Positions 41,231 through 51,811 of a stretch of 64,000 nucleotides of DNA are shown piece after piece; position 1 is the stretch's first letter, and every line of letters starts with the position of its first letter. The stretch is from Hippopus hippopus. Lineage: Eukaryota; Mollusca; Bivalvia; Cardiida; Cardiidae. Under the pieces are notes generated by a model. The model was not told the DNA's origin, made no database searches, and saw nothing but the letters and a program-made list of their open reading frames with translations. A program made the position numbers and the translations under genes. The DNA is taken from positions 48,213,619 to 48,277,618 of the forward strand of contig OX328102.1 in NCBI GenBank assembly GCA_946811185.2, written 5' to 3'.

Positions 41231-41541
41231 CGCCGAATCTAATAGGTCTATCGGTAACGTTAAGGGCCTGAAAACATGGGGTCGCTGGTTCGAATCCTCA
41301 GCCCGGCCGATTTCTCTCCGAGGACTGATGATAGTAACTGCGACAGGTTTCCTTCCTCTCTCACCTCTGAGCATTGTTTTGACTATGGTTATATGGGAAA
41401 GCAGCCGTTAGCTCGAGAAGAATATTGTCCCCCGTGCACTGGTACAAGGAACTCTAGGAAAGAATGGGTAACTGGACTGGCCGCCGCGATAGAACTGAAA
41501 TAAAGTTGAAACGTCGTTGAGCACCAAACAAACAAACAAGC
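41231..41541 (+). mobile_element. SINE S2 (full length)
   Basis: Head with GGTCTATCGGTAACG and B box GGTTCGAATCC; GGACTGATGATAGTAACTGC; 3' GCCGCGATAGAACTGAAATA and AAACAAACAAACAAG tail. Confidence 0.8.
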
Positions 41542-41582
41542 ATTAAAAAAAAAAAAACTTTAAGGCTTGACTAAACAAGCGG

Positions 41583-41685
41583 GTGGTATGGATCTAATAT
41601 CCGACTGTACATTCTGTGCCGTCTGATTTTGATCTATATCCGTCCGTAAAAGCCCCATGTTATCGCCTATGGCGTTAAATGGGCG
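41583..41685 (+). repeat. Family C fragment
   Basis: GGATCTAATATCCGACTGTA / TGCCGTCTGATTTTGATC. Confidence 0.5.
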
Positions 41686-41967
41686 AGGAATAGAAACAAA
41701 GCTACGGAAGACAAAATCCATTTATATAATTATGATAATACGGATTTAGGTCACGTGATATAATTTATATTCCTACGCTGACGACAAGAAAAATATAACA
41801 ATTTTTTGCAAAAGGTAATCATTGTTCATGTCTCTTTGAAGCTTTCGTGATGAAATACAGTCGCCCGCGAAATTTCCGCCTAGAATAAATCAAAGTTGCA
41901 GCGAAACTTGGATAATTCGCGCCAAAAAGGAACCGTAACTTGACAAAAATTATTCCCTGTTGTACAC

Positions 41968-42200
41968 TTAAACGCTTTACAGAACGAAAATATTTTAGAC
42001 TTGTCAAAATTGAAAGCATTTTCAGACGACAAAATAAACGTGACTCAAATATTGGAATTTATATTTGAAAGGTAGGAAAATATTTTGGGAAAAGGAGAAA
42101 ATGCTGGTTACCAGCATTTTCTCCTTTTTCTCAAAATGTTTTTAAAAAGGCTTCTTTCTCGGGGTCGTGAAAAATCGAGACTGTGTGGTAAAGGGCTATT
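41968..42200 (+). mobile_element. Family A MITE (A27)
   Basis: TTAAACGCTTTACAGAACG start; intact hairpin; GTGGTAAAGGGCTATT end joins A28. Confidence 0.8.
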
Positions 42201-42535
42201 CCTTTACAAAACGAATTTTTTTTAGACTTGTGAAAGACTGAAAGAATTGCAGACGACAAAATAAATGTTACTCAAAATGTTGAAATTTGAGTTTTTAAAG
42301 GTTAGAAAACAACACTTTTTGGGAAAAGGAGAAAATAGTGGTTACAAGCATATCCTGATTTTCCCACAAAGTTACCAGACTTGTTAATATTGAAAGCATT
42401 TGCAGACGACAAAATGAATGTGGCTTGAATTGCGGGATTTGTCCTAAAAGGTGTAGAAAACATTGAAGAAAAATGGAGGAAATATTGTTTACCAGCATTT
42501 TCTCCTGTTAAACATTGCTTTTCAAAGACCCTCTA
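42197..42535 (+). mobile_element. Two further family A copies in tandem (A28, A29), decayed
   Basis: A28 to about 42372 (GACTGAAAGAATTGCAGACG), A29 from about 42373 (TATTGAAAGCATTTGCAGAC). Cores largely degraded. With A27 they form a three-copy head-to-tail run. Confidence 0.65.
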
Positions 42536-42549
42536 TTGCCCCATACGAT

Positions 42550-42712
42550 TTGGATTCAGGATCGGAATGCACGTTCTATGCAGTCTGATCTTGATCTATG
42601 CCTTCCACAAAAGCTCATGTATATGTATATGCAAGCGCACGGTATGGATTCAGGATCGGAATGCGGGTTCTGTGCGGTCTGATCTTGATCTATGCCTTCC
42701 ACAAAAGCCCCT
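42550..42712 (+). repeat. Tandemly duplicated family C core
   Basis: GGATTCAGGATCGGAATGC ... TCTGATCTTGATCTATGCC plus TTCCACAAAAG occurs twice, about 100 bp apart. Confidence 0.65.
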
Positions 42713-42970
42713 TTTTACAAGTATACCTTTTGTACGAATCAATGCCATAATCAAGTAAGTGTTGTAATATATAGGATGTATAAATATTTAGACAACTTAC
42801 ACAAACTATCCCCTGACATCAGAAAATATTTAACAACCATCGATACTCTAAAGTTATAGTGCATATTATGTTATTATCTAAAAGTCACTCTAAATATATG
42901 ACATTTCTGATCTTTTTGTATTTTGGGCCGGTGGCCTTATGTTTTCTGAATAAACTATTTGAAACTTTGA

Positions 42971-43195
42971 AACTACACAAACACGAGTTTTAACGATCAT
43001 GGCCTGAGGAAAGTGGCTTTTGAAAACATTCTGGGGAAAGGAGAAATGATAGTAACCAGCATTTTTTTTTTTCTTTTCGAAAAGCTTTCAAACCTTTCAA
43101 ACACGATTTTCAGAATTTGATTCACATCCATTTTATCGTCTGCAAATGCTTTGAATTTGGAGCAGTCTCGGATTTTGTCGCTTGGTTACGAGTAG
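42971..43195 (-). mobile_element. Family A MITE (A30)
   Basis: CACGAGTTTTAACGATCATG, weakened hairpin, end TTTGTCGCTTGGTTACGAG. Confidence 0.65.
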
Positions 43196-43290
43196 ACGCT
43201 TTACCAGACGATAACCTTTAGACTTGTAAAAAGTGAAAGCATTTGCAGACGACACTTTAAATGTGGCTAAAGAGATGGAATACGTCTTAA
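43190..43290 (+). mobile_element. Family A left arm only (A31)
   Basis: CGCTTTACCAGACGATAACC to AATGTGGCTAAAGAGATGG, cut at the TTAA where A32 begins. Confidence 0.65.
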
Positions 43291-43505
43291 CCCTTTACCA
43301 CACAATGCCGACTTTCAACGACCCTGGGAAAAAAGCCTTTTGAAAACATTGTAGGAAAAGCAAAAATGCTGGTAACCAGCATTTTCTCCTTTTCCCACAA
43401 TGTTTTCAAGGAAAATTTGCACCATTTCAGCCACACTGAAACTGTCGTCTGCAAATGCTTTCAATGTGGACAACGCTAAAATTTTGTCGTCTGGTAAAGG
43501 GTTAA
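43287..43505 (-). mobile_element. Family A MITE (A32), complete
   Basis: TTAA 43287 and 43502 with TTAACCCTTTACCACACAAT and GTCTGGTAAAGGGTTAA. Confidence 0.85.
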
Positions 43506-43737
43506 ACAATGAAGGATAACAGTATTCTTTATCAGGGACCTGACGGTATGATTTTAAAGATTTAGATAAAAGTTTGCAGCAGGCGACTTTGGAAACAATA
43601 TATGCAAAATGAGTCCAAGAAGTTGCCAAAAAACCAGCCTCAGTTCAAATTTACTCGAGGAACCAAAACCTCTACCTCAATTCGTGTCTCCGAAAATAAG
43701 CCCATTTTCAGCCAGTTTCCCTGTAACTTTTTATCAA

Positions 43738-43884
43738 ACAACAAAAATTCTTTGAACTGGTGGAAAACATTGTGGGAAAAGGAGAAAATGCTGGTTACCA
43801 ACATTTTCTCCTTTTCCAACAATGATTTGAAAAGTCCTATTGCTTGGGGTCGTTAAAACTCGAGATTGTGTAGAAAAGGGTTAA
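43738..43884 (+). mobile_element. Family A MITE (A33), left arm missing
   Basis: Starts at the hairpin; right end GTAGAAAAGGGTTAA (TTAA 43881). Confidence 0.7.
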
Positions 43885-44275
43885 ATTAGAGCTTTCGCTT
43901 TGAAATAATGTCGCACACAAAGTCAGTTACAATTACAATTAATTCAATATCAGTTGTTTTCATGAACATTGGCGAGTTCTGATTGGCTGAAAAAAAAATT
44001 TCATAGCTCCATGAAAAAAAAAATCACGTTGTGCCGGAACTACTTTTGCTGAAGGTTACTTTTGCGGGTCCTACACACTGCTGTGTTCATTTACTTTCGT
44101 TCTATTGGTTAATTTTCAGTATTGGGGATCTGAAAACTGCTTCCCTATTGTATTCTTGTACCATACAAATATGAGTGGAATGGGCTTTAGAAACTCCAGC
44201 GTTGGATTTAAAAATAGAGAAAATGAATGCAGTTTGAATTATTTCCGTCGGTGTATGTTGTCAGTAATATTAAAT
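43885..44275. other. Mostly unrecognised
   Basis: TTTCATAGCTCCATGAAAAA at 44001 resembles the arm of the palindrome at 44279-44427. Confidence 0.4.
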
Positions 44276-44278
44276 TAT

Positions 44279-44427
44279 AAGGAATGAAGAGAATTTTATT
44301 TTTTTCATGGAGGTATGAAAAAAAAAACCTAATCACACTGTATGAAACCGTGAAGCGGTTTCATACAGTGTGATTAGGGTTTTTTTTCCATACCTCCATG
44401 AAAAAAATAAAATTCTCTTCATTCCTT
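44279..44427. repeat. 149 bp near-perfect palindrome
   Basis: 72 bp arms (AAGGAATGAAGAGAATTTTA ... GTATGAAACCG) around TGAAG, with about two mismatches in the A/T runs. TTAA sequences lie just outside both arms. Confidence 0.9.
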
Positions 44428-44433
44428 AATTAA

Positions 44434-44571
44434 TTTACTCTTTACCACACGACAAAATTTCGGACTTGTCCAAAATCCAAAATAAGAGCACTTGGAGATG
44501 ACAAATTAGATCTGAAATGCATTTTTGGATTTCTTTATTAAAGGAAATTGTAAACATAGTCCCTGAAACTT
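44434..44571 (+). mobile_element. Family A left arm (A34)
   Basis: ACTCTTTACCACACGACAAA, ACTTGTCCAAAATCC; hairpin absent. Confidence 0.55.
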
Positions 44572-44945
44572 CTATCGAGTGAAAATATTACCGATGGTGT
44601 TCACGAGATGAAATAAATTTCGATCTTTCACCGAAAAAAACAAATATTCTATTTATTTCATGCTTTTAATCCTTTCTGGGAGGAACTTTATCAAAATCCA
44701 GTACAGTCTTTTCAGTTATTCCCCGTGGCGTACCCCCTCCGCACAGCAACGCATTACAATATTACGTCAAGCGCAAGAAATGTAAGGTAAATGACGTCAT
44801 ATTTCCATCTGGTTGTGAGTCACGCGCACTTTACCTAGGTAACTAGAATATAAAAATCGGTATTTTCACTGGTCGTACCCGTGGAATATCGAAAAATATT
44901 TTCACCGCTATTTCTCGATATCCTACCGGAAAGCATGAAATAAAA
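44572..44945 (-). repeat. Module M (copy 2), reverse
   Basis: Half palindrome GTGAAAATATTACCGATGGT...CTTTCACCGAAAAA, then TTTATTTCATGCTTTTAATC to GGAAAGCATGAAATAAA. Confidence 0.78.
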
Positions 44946-44949
44946 ATAC

Positions 44950-45300
44950 GCATTTTTTTCATTTTGAACATTATTTAATACATGCAAAAATTGTGCGTAT
45001 GTGATCAACATGATCTAAGACTTTCTTATTTTATTGTTAACTTGTGAGTTTCTAATCCATCAGCTAAAAAGCTTTCAGAAAATGTTGAAAGTCACAATGA
45101 CCGGATGCGTTCCTCTCTCACCAACGAATTAAGTTTCGACTGTACGTGGACAAGTTCGTAATACATTAAAAGAATTACATGAAAACATTAATAGATGTAC
45201 TTGCCGCCGTCATATCACTGAAATAATTCTGGAAATAGCGTTAAAAATATCAAAAAGGAATGTATCAATTTTAGCCATGACATTTTCCATAAACTGTTTC
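44950..45300. other. No recognised feature
   Basis: A worn SINE 3' end at 45205 (GCCGTCATATCACTGAAATA) is the only hint. Confidence 0.4.
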
Positions 45301-45304
45301 CCTC

Positions 45305-45531
45305 TTAACACTTTACCACATGACAAATTTTAGACCTGTCTGAATTGAAAGCATTTGCAGATGACAGTTTCAATGTGGCTCATATGAAATGATTTTTCTT
45401 TGATAGGGTAGAAAACATTGTGGGAAAAAGGAGAAAATGCTGAACCAGCATTTTCTCCTTTTCCCACAATGTTTTCAAAAGCCTTCTCTATCAGAGGTGT
45501 TAAAAGTCGTCATTATGTGGTAAAGGGTTAA
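45305..45531 (+). mobile_element. Family A MITE (A35), complete
   Basis: TTAA 45305 and 45528; intact hairpin with GGTAA reduced to GAA in the loop. Confidence 0.87.
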
Positions 45532-45586
45532 GCTTAAACACATGACCGCATGAGAGAAAAGAATCAGAGTGATAGTAACACCGCCT

Positions 45587-45612
45587 CACGTGACATTCAC
45601 GTGACATTTATA
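45587..45612 (+). promoter_or_regulatory. Tandem CACGTGACATT motifs with a TATA-like box
   Basis: Two perfect, abutting copies of CACGTGACATT (45587-45597 and 45598-45608) end in TTTATA, followed by GCCAATAAC. CACGTGAC is the E-box bound by USF/MITF-type bHLH-zip factors. The block is about 50 bp upstream of the signal-peptide-like ATG. A promoter role is inferred only. Confidence 0.3.
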
Positions 45613-45656
45613 GCCAATAACATACGATTTATTATTCACCTGTCACTAGATGCAAG

Positions 45657-45737
45657 ATGGATGGAGTTCGGCTCTTGTATATAGCCGTGGTAACATGTTT
45701 CATTTATACTCAGGGTCTTTTTGACGAAGCAATCTGA
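45657..45737 (+). CDS. Possible 26-residue ORF with a signal-peptide-like sequence
   Basis: ATG at 45657 opens MDGVRLLYIAVVTCFIYTQG followed by LFDEAI and TGA. The hydrophobic stretch LLYIAVVTCFIYT after an Arg is what an N-terminal secretion signal looks like. It could be a first coding exon (a weak GT lies at 45715), a decayed gene, or chance. Downstream an AATAAA at about 45782 is followed within a few bases by a 14-base A run, as in a retrocopied transcript, although the spacing is shorter than usual. Product not recognised. Confidence 0.22.
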   Translation: MDGVRLLYIAVVTCFIYTQGLFDEAI

Positions 45738-45914
45738 CATACACTTGCCTCACAATGAGATAGCCTACGATTAAACGTCGGAATAAAAGTTTAAAAAAAA
45801 AAAAAAACGAGAAATTGTTTCGAAATATCAATCAATTTAAATTATTAAGTCTATTTTAATTATAAAGTTCGAAATTCATCTGAAGTATAAGCACAAAGTA
45901 ATCTGGTTCCGTTT

Positions 45915-46095
45915 TCACTGACCATTCTTAACAATAATCTAAGTCAAATTCTCCAGAATTTTCTACAATATAAAGTAACGCATTTTCTAATTGGATAAAC
46001 CAATTGGTTTATCCAATCAGAAATCGCGTTACTTGAGAGCTAATCTAGAATAAGCATATGAAAATAATTTGGACTGGGTGATAAATACGGCTCCT
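45915..46095. mobile_element. Family F element (F5)
   Basis: GTAACGCATTTTCTAATTGG and ATAAACCAATTGGTTTAT; perfect core hairpin, ends recognisable. Confidence 0.72.
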
Positions 46096-46138
46096 CCTCG
46101 TCATTCCAATTCGAATTAGATCTCAGATACACATGGAG

Positions 46139-46453
46139 CGACTGATTGATTGATCGTTCGGTGTTAAACGTAGTCTGCAACATTATTTCAGTTATAATGC
46201 ACTGCCAGTGCACCTTACCATGCTTTCCTGGATTTCCTTTTTACCAGTACTTTGCACGATAGTCTTACCCAGTCACTTGCTACTTCCCCATATAATTACC
46301 GTCGAAACGAGGATTAGCGGTGACAGAAGAACGAATCCTGTTTCATTGACTATCACCACTCCTCGGAAAGAAATTTGCCGAACTGAGGATTCGAACCGGC
46401 GACCCCTTGTTCTCAAGTCCCAGCGATACCGACTGCTCTACTGGGGTTCGGCA
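46139..46453 (-). mobile_element. SINE S2 (full length)
   Basis: GGTGTTAAACGTAGTCTGCA, inverted B box GGATTCGAACCGG, A box TACCGACTGCTCTA. Confidence 0.82.
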
Positions 46454-47023
46454 CATTGAATGACACAGGTTCAGCAAATTCAGCCGGCATGTCATCGCAA
46501 ATTTCAGCTTGACTGTTTCTTGAAGAAAAAGACAAGGTGGGAACAAGACAATTCCCCGACAAGAAAGTTCCTCGACAAGAAAGTTCCCCGACGCAAGTTT
46601 TCGAGACAGTTCCCCGACAGATTTGGAGACAGTTCCCCGACACTTTTGAAGACAGTTCCCCGACACTTTTGTTCAATGTCAAACTATAATTATCATGATA
46701 ATAAATGGCTGATGACGAATTTTATGGATAAATGATCTTTTATGACTGATCGAAGTGTTTGTATCTGTGATTGACGTGTACATTTGGTCACCGTGAGATT
46801 GTAATCAATTTCCCATGATGGCCTCGTGAAATGTCTATAATTTTCTATAAACTCAGCTTCCTTTGAAGGAACAGTTTTACGGCATTTTGTTGCTAAATAC
46901 CAAACAATATCGAAATACAAGTGCTACTTTTTTTCCCAAATGGTTCATAAATGGATTTGAAATATTAAGATTATGGACCAAGTGTAACAGAGAAACGGAA
47001 AAAGTATTTCACCCAGGTAAATC

Positions 47024-47050
47024 CTCTCTCTCTCTCTCTCTCTCTCTCTA
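47024..47050. repeat. (TC)n microsatellite
   Basis: About 13 CT units. Confidence 0.9.
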
Positions 47051-47112
47051 ATGTATTTCTATGACATAAAGGAATAAACATAACTAAATTACAAATTATC
47101 AAAGGAATTTAA

Positions 47113-47656
47113 AGGTGGGTATTTAGATTTTCCACATCTCACTAAATTAAGATATATATATATCACTGAAATTTATATGAAAAAACAATACAAATCATCA
47201 ATAATTAAGAATCATAAAATTACAACAAAAAATTTATTTTTTTTGATGGTGTTCCCTTAAAAGGCTACGTAGCCTCTTAAGGTATTTTTAGATTTCGCGC
47301 CAGAAATAAAAAAAGCATTGTGGGAATGTAATGTGACTTGCACGTGACTAATGACGCTTAAATTCCATAACATAACAAACATGTAATTATTTTCCATAAT
47401 GTCTTCTTTGGACGCTATGTTTGAAGCTTCGTTTGTGTATTTCCAGTATGTAAATGAGCGAGTTGCTCATGTAAAAATAGATCGTGTTTCCCGTCGGTGT
47501 CAACCTGGGCCGTAGTAAATCTCTAATTTCTCTTGTTGTCGGATGGTTTTCGACTACTGGGGTTTTATGAATGAAAATTAAAAGGCTTTGGGAGTATAAA
47601 GATGTTTTTTTTTTGTATTTTTGTAAAATTTTCTTCCCAAATCTGAAGGGCCACCT
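47113..47656 (+). mobile_element. Family K element (K2), 544 bp, inside T
   Basis: TTAA 47109-47112 and 47657-47660, ends AGGTGG/CCACCT. Near-identical to K1 apart from small indels. Confidence 0.86.
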
Positions 47657-48094
47657 TTAAAGAACTATCTTCAAATAATCTCGAAACATTTTTTCTTAAT
47701 AACTTTCACGCTGGTTAAAAGTCTTTTTTTTTTTTCAAGTGCCCTATATTTATAACAATCTTGGGTCATTGTGAATTCACCCATGAGGGAATAAATACCT
47801 ACAACGTATATAGAATTCTTCTTCACAAGCTACAAAAAATCCGATCACAACATGAATAATCCACAAATATGTTTAATTTCTCATGTTTTTAAATCATAAT
47901 TGTCGATAAAAAGGTTATTTAGCATGAGAGAAAAGTGTCGGGGAATTGTCTTCAAAAGTGTCGGGGAACTGTCTTCAAATCTGTCGGGGAACTGTCTTGA
48001 AAACTTGTGTCGGGGAACTGACCTGTCGGGGAACTGTCTTGATACCGACAAGGTAACCACAACCGTCTGCGTCGGTGTCGATGTGTGAAAAGTA

Positions 48095-48280
48095 CATTTT
48101 CGGACATCTCTATTGTTACTGAAGATATTTACATCAAACGTCGGCTAAGTCACCCTGGTTGTTATCTATTATAAGGGGTCCCCAGTAAGAAGGGTAGGTA
48201 ATCCTCAAAATATTTTTGACAGCCGGAGTTATGCCTTTTTTCACGGACTTTTCGCTGAAAATTCAGCTGCAGTCAAAAGT
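48095..48280 (+). repeat. Repeat H (partial copy 3)
   Basis: TCTCTATTGTTACTGAAGAT, AGCCGGAGTTATGCC, CGCTGAAAATTCAGC. Confidence 0.5.
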
Positions 48281-48390
48281 TGTCTTTTTCAAAATTGTAA
48301 AACGACAAGGTATTCAACTTTTATTCAAACTGGTCAAGCAAGATGGTACCGCTTGCACAATACAGGTTTCCGGGATGAGTGAAAATGAAC

Positions 48391-48646
48391 AGATTGATTG
48401 ATTGGTTGGTTGACTGATTGATTGATTGATTGAATGGCGTTTAACATCGCTTTCTACATTTTTTTCAGTCATATCACCGTGACATCTCACATATTCAAGT
48501 ACATGTATGTCCTGTGTTTGACCAGTTCTGGGCTCTTCAGGGTCTTGATAAAGGATACTCCCACGAAAACCCAAGTGCTTCTAGTGAGGCACGAACCTGG
48601 GGTTTCCAGGTTGGGAGTCCTACACTTTACCACTGAGTCGCGCAGT
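48391..48646 (-). mobile_element. SINE S1 (full length)
   Basis: TGGCGTTTAACATCGCTTTC, inverted head ACGAACCTGGGGTTTCC and ACCACTGAGTCGCGC. Confidence 0.8.
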
Positions 48647-48827
48647 ATCACTAAAAGAACAGAGAGGAAACGCGCTCTGTGCAATATGTTCAATGTGTAT
48701 GATACCGAAATATATTTTCTTGACAAGTGCATTTTAGCACGAGCAATAAACGTCCGGAAGTTCAATGTCTTCATAAGAAATCGTCTGAAGATTGTAATAA
48801 ATATATCAACAAACGAATAAATAGAGG

Positions 48828-49185
48828 ATATTTGTTTTTTTCGGTGAAAGATCGAAATTTATTTCATCGAGTGAACACCATCGGTAATATATTTATTTCA
48901 TGTTTTAACCCTTTCTTGGAGGAGCTTTCTCAAAATCCAGTACATTTCTTTTCAATTATTCCCCGTGGCGTACTCCTCGCGCATAGCAACGCATTACAAT
49001 ATTACGTCAAGCGCGAGAAATGTAAGGTAAATGACGTCATATTTCCATCTGGTTGTGAGTCGCGCGCAATTTACCTAGGTAACTAGAATATAAAAATCGG
49101 TATTTTCACTGGTCGTACCCGTGTAATATCGAAAAATATTTTCACTGCTATTTCTCGATATCCTACCGGGAAGCATGAAATAATA
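48828..49185 (-). repeat. Module M (copy 3), reverse
   Basis: GAGGATATTTGTTTTTTTCG, half palindrome, then TTTATTTCATGTTTTAACCC to GGAAGCATGAAAT. Confidence 0.78.
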
Positions 49186-49219
49186 TCTACTGAAATACGA
49201 AAATGTCCCATGTTCTAAG

Positions 49220-49414
49220 GATAATGACGAAAGAAGACTTTGAAAACATTGTATGGAAAAAGAAGAAAATGCTGGTTACCAGTATTTTCTTCTTTTCCCA
49301 CAAAGTTTTCTGCCTTTTCAAAGAAGAGTACTACCATTTGAATAACATCTAATTTTGTTGTCTGCAAATGCTTTCAATTTGGACAATTCTAGGAATGGTC
49401 GTCTGGTAGACTTA
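49220..49414 (-). mobile_element. Family A MITE (A36)
   Basis: Hairpin with paired change AGAAGAAAATG / TATTTTCTTCT; end GTCGTCTGGTAGACTTAA. Confidence 0.78.
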
Positions 49415-49872
49415 AAAACACAGCACACTACGCTGAAACCCGTGTTGTCTTTGGTATGTTTCTGGCGTTTGCCAAAATGTGGCGGTCGTAATTTCGGAAA
49501 GGTAGGGTGTTCGAATTCCGGGGTTCTTGATAGATGAAATACAGAAGGAAACATTTTCTTTCGACAAAAGTGGTTCGTATTGGCAGGGTGGTAGTACTCT
49601 AGTATGTGATCGTAAGGTTAGTCTTTTTTTTGTTCGGACAACCTAGTTTCTATTTTACCACGTTTTTCCACGCTTGCAGTTACCGTGAAGCAGTTATACT
49701 ATACAATTTCCAAACTTTGTTTCCTTGAAAAAGTAGCTGCTTATTTCATACTGTTTCTACCCATTACTATTCGACACAGATTTAAAACGAACGATCTTGA
49801 AAACATTCATGTAAAATATGGATAGTGCACAGGAATTCAGGTATAATTTTGTACCTAATGAAACATAAGTAA

Positions 49873-50127
49873 ATGAGTTATACTCTGTAAAAAGGGGGCT
49901 TAATGCATATACAAAAAAGTATCGACCCAGGTCAGCCTGCGCAGTCTCCGCAGGCTGACCTGAGTCGAAACTTTTTTCGCTATTGGTAGATTTTCTGCTT
50001 GTCAAAGGACCAAAGTACCCCATGATTCAGTATGTTGTTATACGAAATGGATTTTGGGGAATCTAAAATACTGTGATGACTTGCATCACGGTGAAGCATT
50101 TCACCCCTGTTTGCCGGGGAATGGCTA
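49873..50127 (+). mobile_element. Family B MITE (B12)
   Basis: GAGTTATACTCTGTAAAAAG; near-perfect hairpin around TCTCC; right TIR worn (ACCCCTGTTTGCCGG). Confidence 0.82.
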
Positions 50128-50153
50128 CAAATACTGGTTTGATACTAATAATG

Positions 50154-50165
50154 TTGATGATGATA

Positions 50166-50196
<31 letters not shown>

Positions 50197-50335
50197 GGAG
50201 GAGGAGGAGGAAGATTCGACGGGCAATAATCGAATAAACGATACTTAAGGTGTTGTTGATGATGATGAAGATGATGATGATGATGATGATGATAATCGTG
50301 GTGGTGGTGGTGCTGATGATTGATGATGATGATGA
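50154..50335. repeat. (GAT)n/(GAG)n microsatellite
   Basis: GATGAT runs interrupted by GGAGGA and GTGGTG blocks. Confidence 0.93.
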
Positions 50336-50339
50336 TGAC

Positions 50340-50705
50340 TATCAGATATTAAAAAAATCGGCTACCTTTGTTCAAAAACTCCAATTTTACACAGATTACT
50401 CTTTTTATCATTTTCACATTCATTTAAAAAATCACTTAGTAACACTTTGCCACTCTCTACAACATCTTCACTTTACCTATTCCACAATTTCAAAGTTTTC
50501 ATAATAATTTTACTATTCCGTACACCGATTTTTCACTACCATATACGAGTATTATGCTCCTAAAAAATGAAAATAATGTTGAGGCTTCATATTATAATAA
50601 AAAAAAAACAGAAAGAAAAATCGTCTGCTTCTCACCCGCTTCTGCGTTTAATTTTATTACAGCATAAAGCGTCGAAAAATTCTCAAAATTTAATTTGTAA
50701 CGCGA
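50340..50705. other. No recognised feature
   Basis: AT-rich without family assignment. Confidence 0.45.
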
Positions 50706-50709
50706 GCTG

Positions 50710-50920
50710 GTAAACCCTTTATCACACAATACCGAGTTTTAACAAGCTCAAGGAAGAAGGCTTTTGAAAACATTGTGGGAAAAGGAGAAAATGCTGGTAA
50801 CCAGCATTTTCTCCTTTTCCCACAATGTTTTTCTATCCTCTCAAAGAAACTTTTCACCATTTGAGCCGTATTTAATGTGTCGTCTGCAAATACTTTGGAT
50901 TTAGACATGGTAAAAAATAT
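50710..50920 (-). mobile_element. Family A MITE (A37)
   Basis: TAAACCCTTTATCACACAAT start; perfect hairpin; TCGTCTGCAAATACTTTGG. Confidence 0.8.
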
Positions 50921-50924
50921 AATT

Positions 50925-51340
50925 TGTAACAGGAGCGGTTTAAAACGATATATATCTATTGGGTGGCCGCATCATTAACCTCTTCCTCCATAAAAAAAGA
51001 AAACAATTCTACCTATCTTTAGACAACAGCTTTCTAAAACATAGTGACGGATAGGTAAATTGCCCAGAATGATCGATTTTTTCCTTGTGCCGAAATGTGT
51101 TTTGTTTTCATTTCAAATAATTTATGAAATTTTGATTCTTTTTTCGTAAATTCATTCCTTCGTTTTTTTTTTCGCCTCAAATGAGACAATTACTGCATAT
51201 CATGATTTAAGCGCCCCCGGCAGGGCAAGTGTTAAACGCAGTTGAAAAGCATACAAAACAGGTAAATAAACTGTCTTTCAGGAATGGAATAGAAAACATC
51301 GACTATACCAGGCAATTAGCTCCTTTTCCCAAAATACTTA
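50925..51340. other. No recognised feature
   Basis: AT-rich. CCAAAATACTTAAGCC abuts B13. Confidence 0.45.
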
Positions 51341-51342
51341 AG

Positions 51343-51605
51343 CCATAATCAGTGAAAAGAAGCATTGATGCATCTGCAAAAAGTATCGATCGGGTCAGCT
51401 TGCGTAATCAGCGCAGGCCGACCTGAGCCGAAACTTTTTGCTATAGGTCAATTTTCTGTAGCAGCTCAAAGGACCAATTTATCTCATGATTTAGTAGGCA
51501 GTTAGACAAAATGGAGTTTTATGGATCTATAATTATGTGATGACTTGCTTGGTATAATGCATCACGGTGATGCATTAAGCCCCCTTTTGTCCGAGTATGG
51601 CTCAT
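51343..51605 (+). mobile_element. Family B MITE (B13)
   Basis: Hairpin mismatched (CAGCTTGCGTAATCAGCGC). Right TIR CATTAAGCCCCCTTTTGTCC intact. Confidence 0.8.
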
Positions 51606-51661
51606 TTTCAGGCTATTTGCTGTCTACCTCGGGGACGTATAAATCGTATTGCATGATAAGG

Positions 51662-51800
51662 CTGCAGCACGTGCCTTGGAAAGAAAATTTTGCGGAGTAC
51701 TGGTAAAAGAGACTCCAGGAAAGCATGGATAGGTGCACTGGCCGCCGCGATATAACTGAAATATTATTAAATACGGCATTAAACACCATACAATCAAAAA
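51662..51800 (+). mobile_element. SINE S2, 5'-truncated, 11 bp TSD
   Basis: GCATGATAAGG at 51651-51661 and 51801-51811. Insert carries CTTGGAAAGAAAATTTTGCG to GCATTAAACACC and ATACAATCAAAAA. Confidence 0.78.
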
Positions 51801-51811
51801 GCATGATAAGG

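Larger units (their letters stand above)
46533..48055. mobile_element. Element T, ~1.5 kb with iterated inverted ends
   Basis: Left end (46548-46675) and right end (47933-48041) are inverted copies of each other over about 110 bp, each made of five to six GACAGTTCCCCGACA-type motifs with spacers AAGTTTTC, GATTTG, CTTTTG in the same order. K2 lies inside. The internal minus ORF at 46693-46920 is unrecognised. Confidence 0.65.

Noticed and set aside
46208..46682. ORFs of 83-107 codons on both strands
   Set aside because: They lie over SINE S2 and the iterated end of element T, with mutually incompatible frames.
48434..49086. ORFs of 119-128 codons
   Set aside because: They are composed of SINE S1 and module M sequence.
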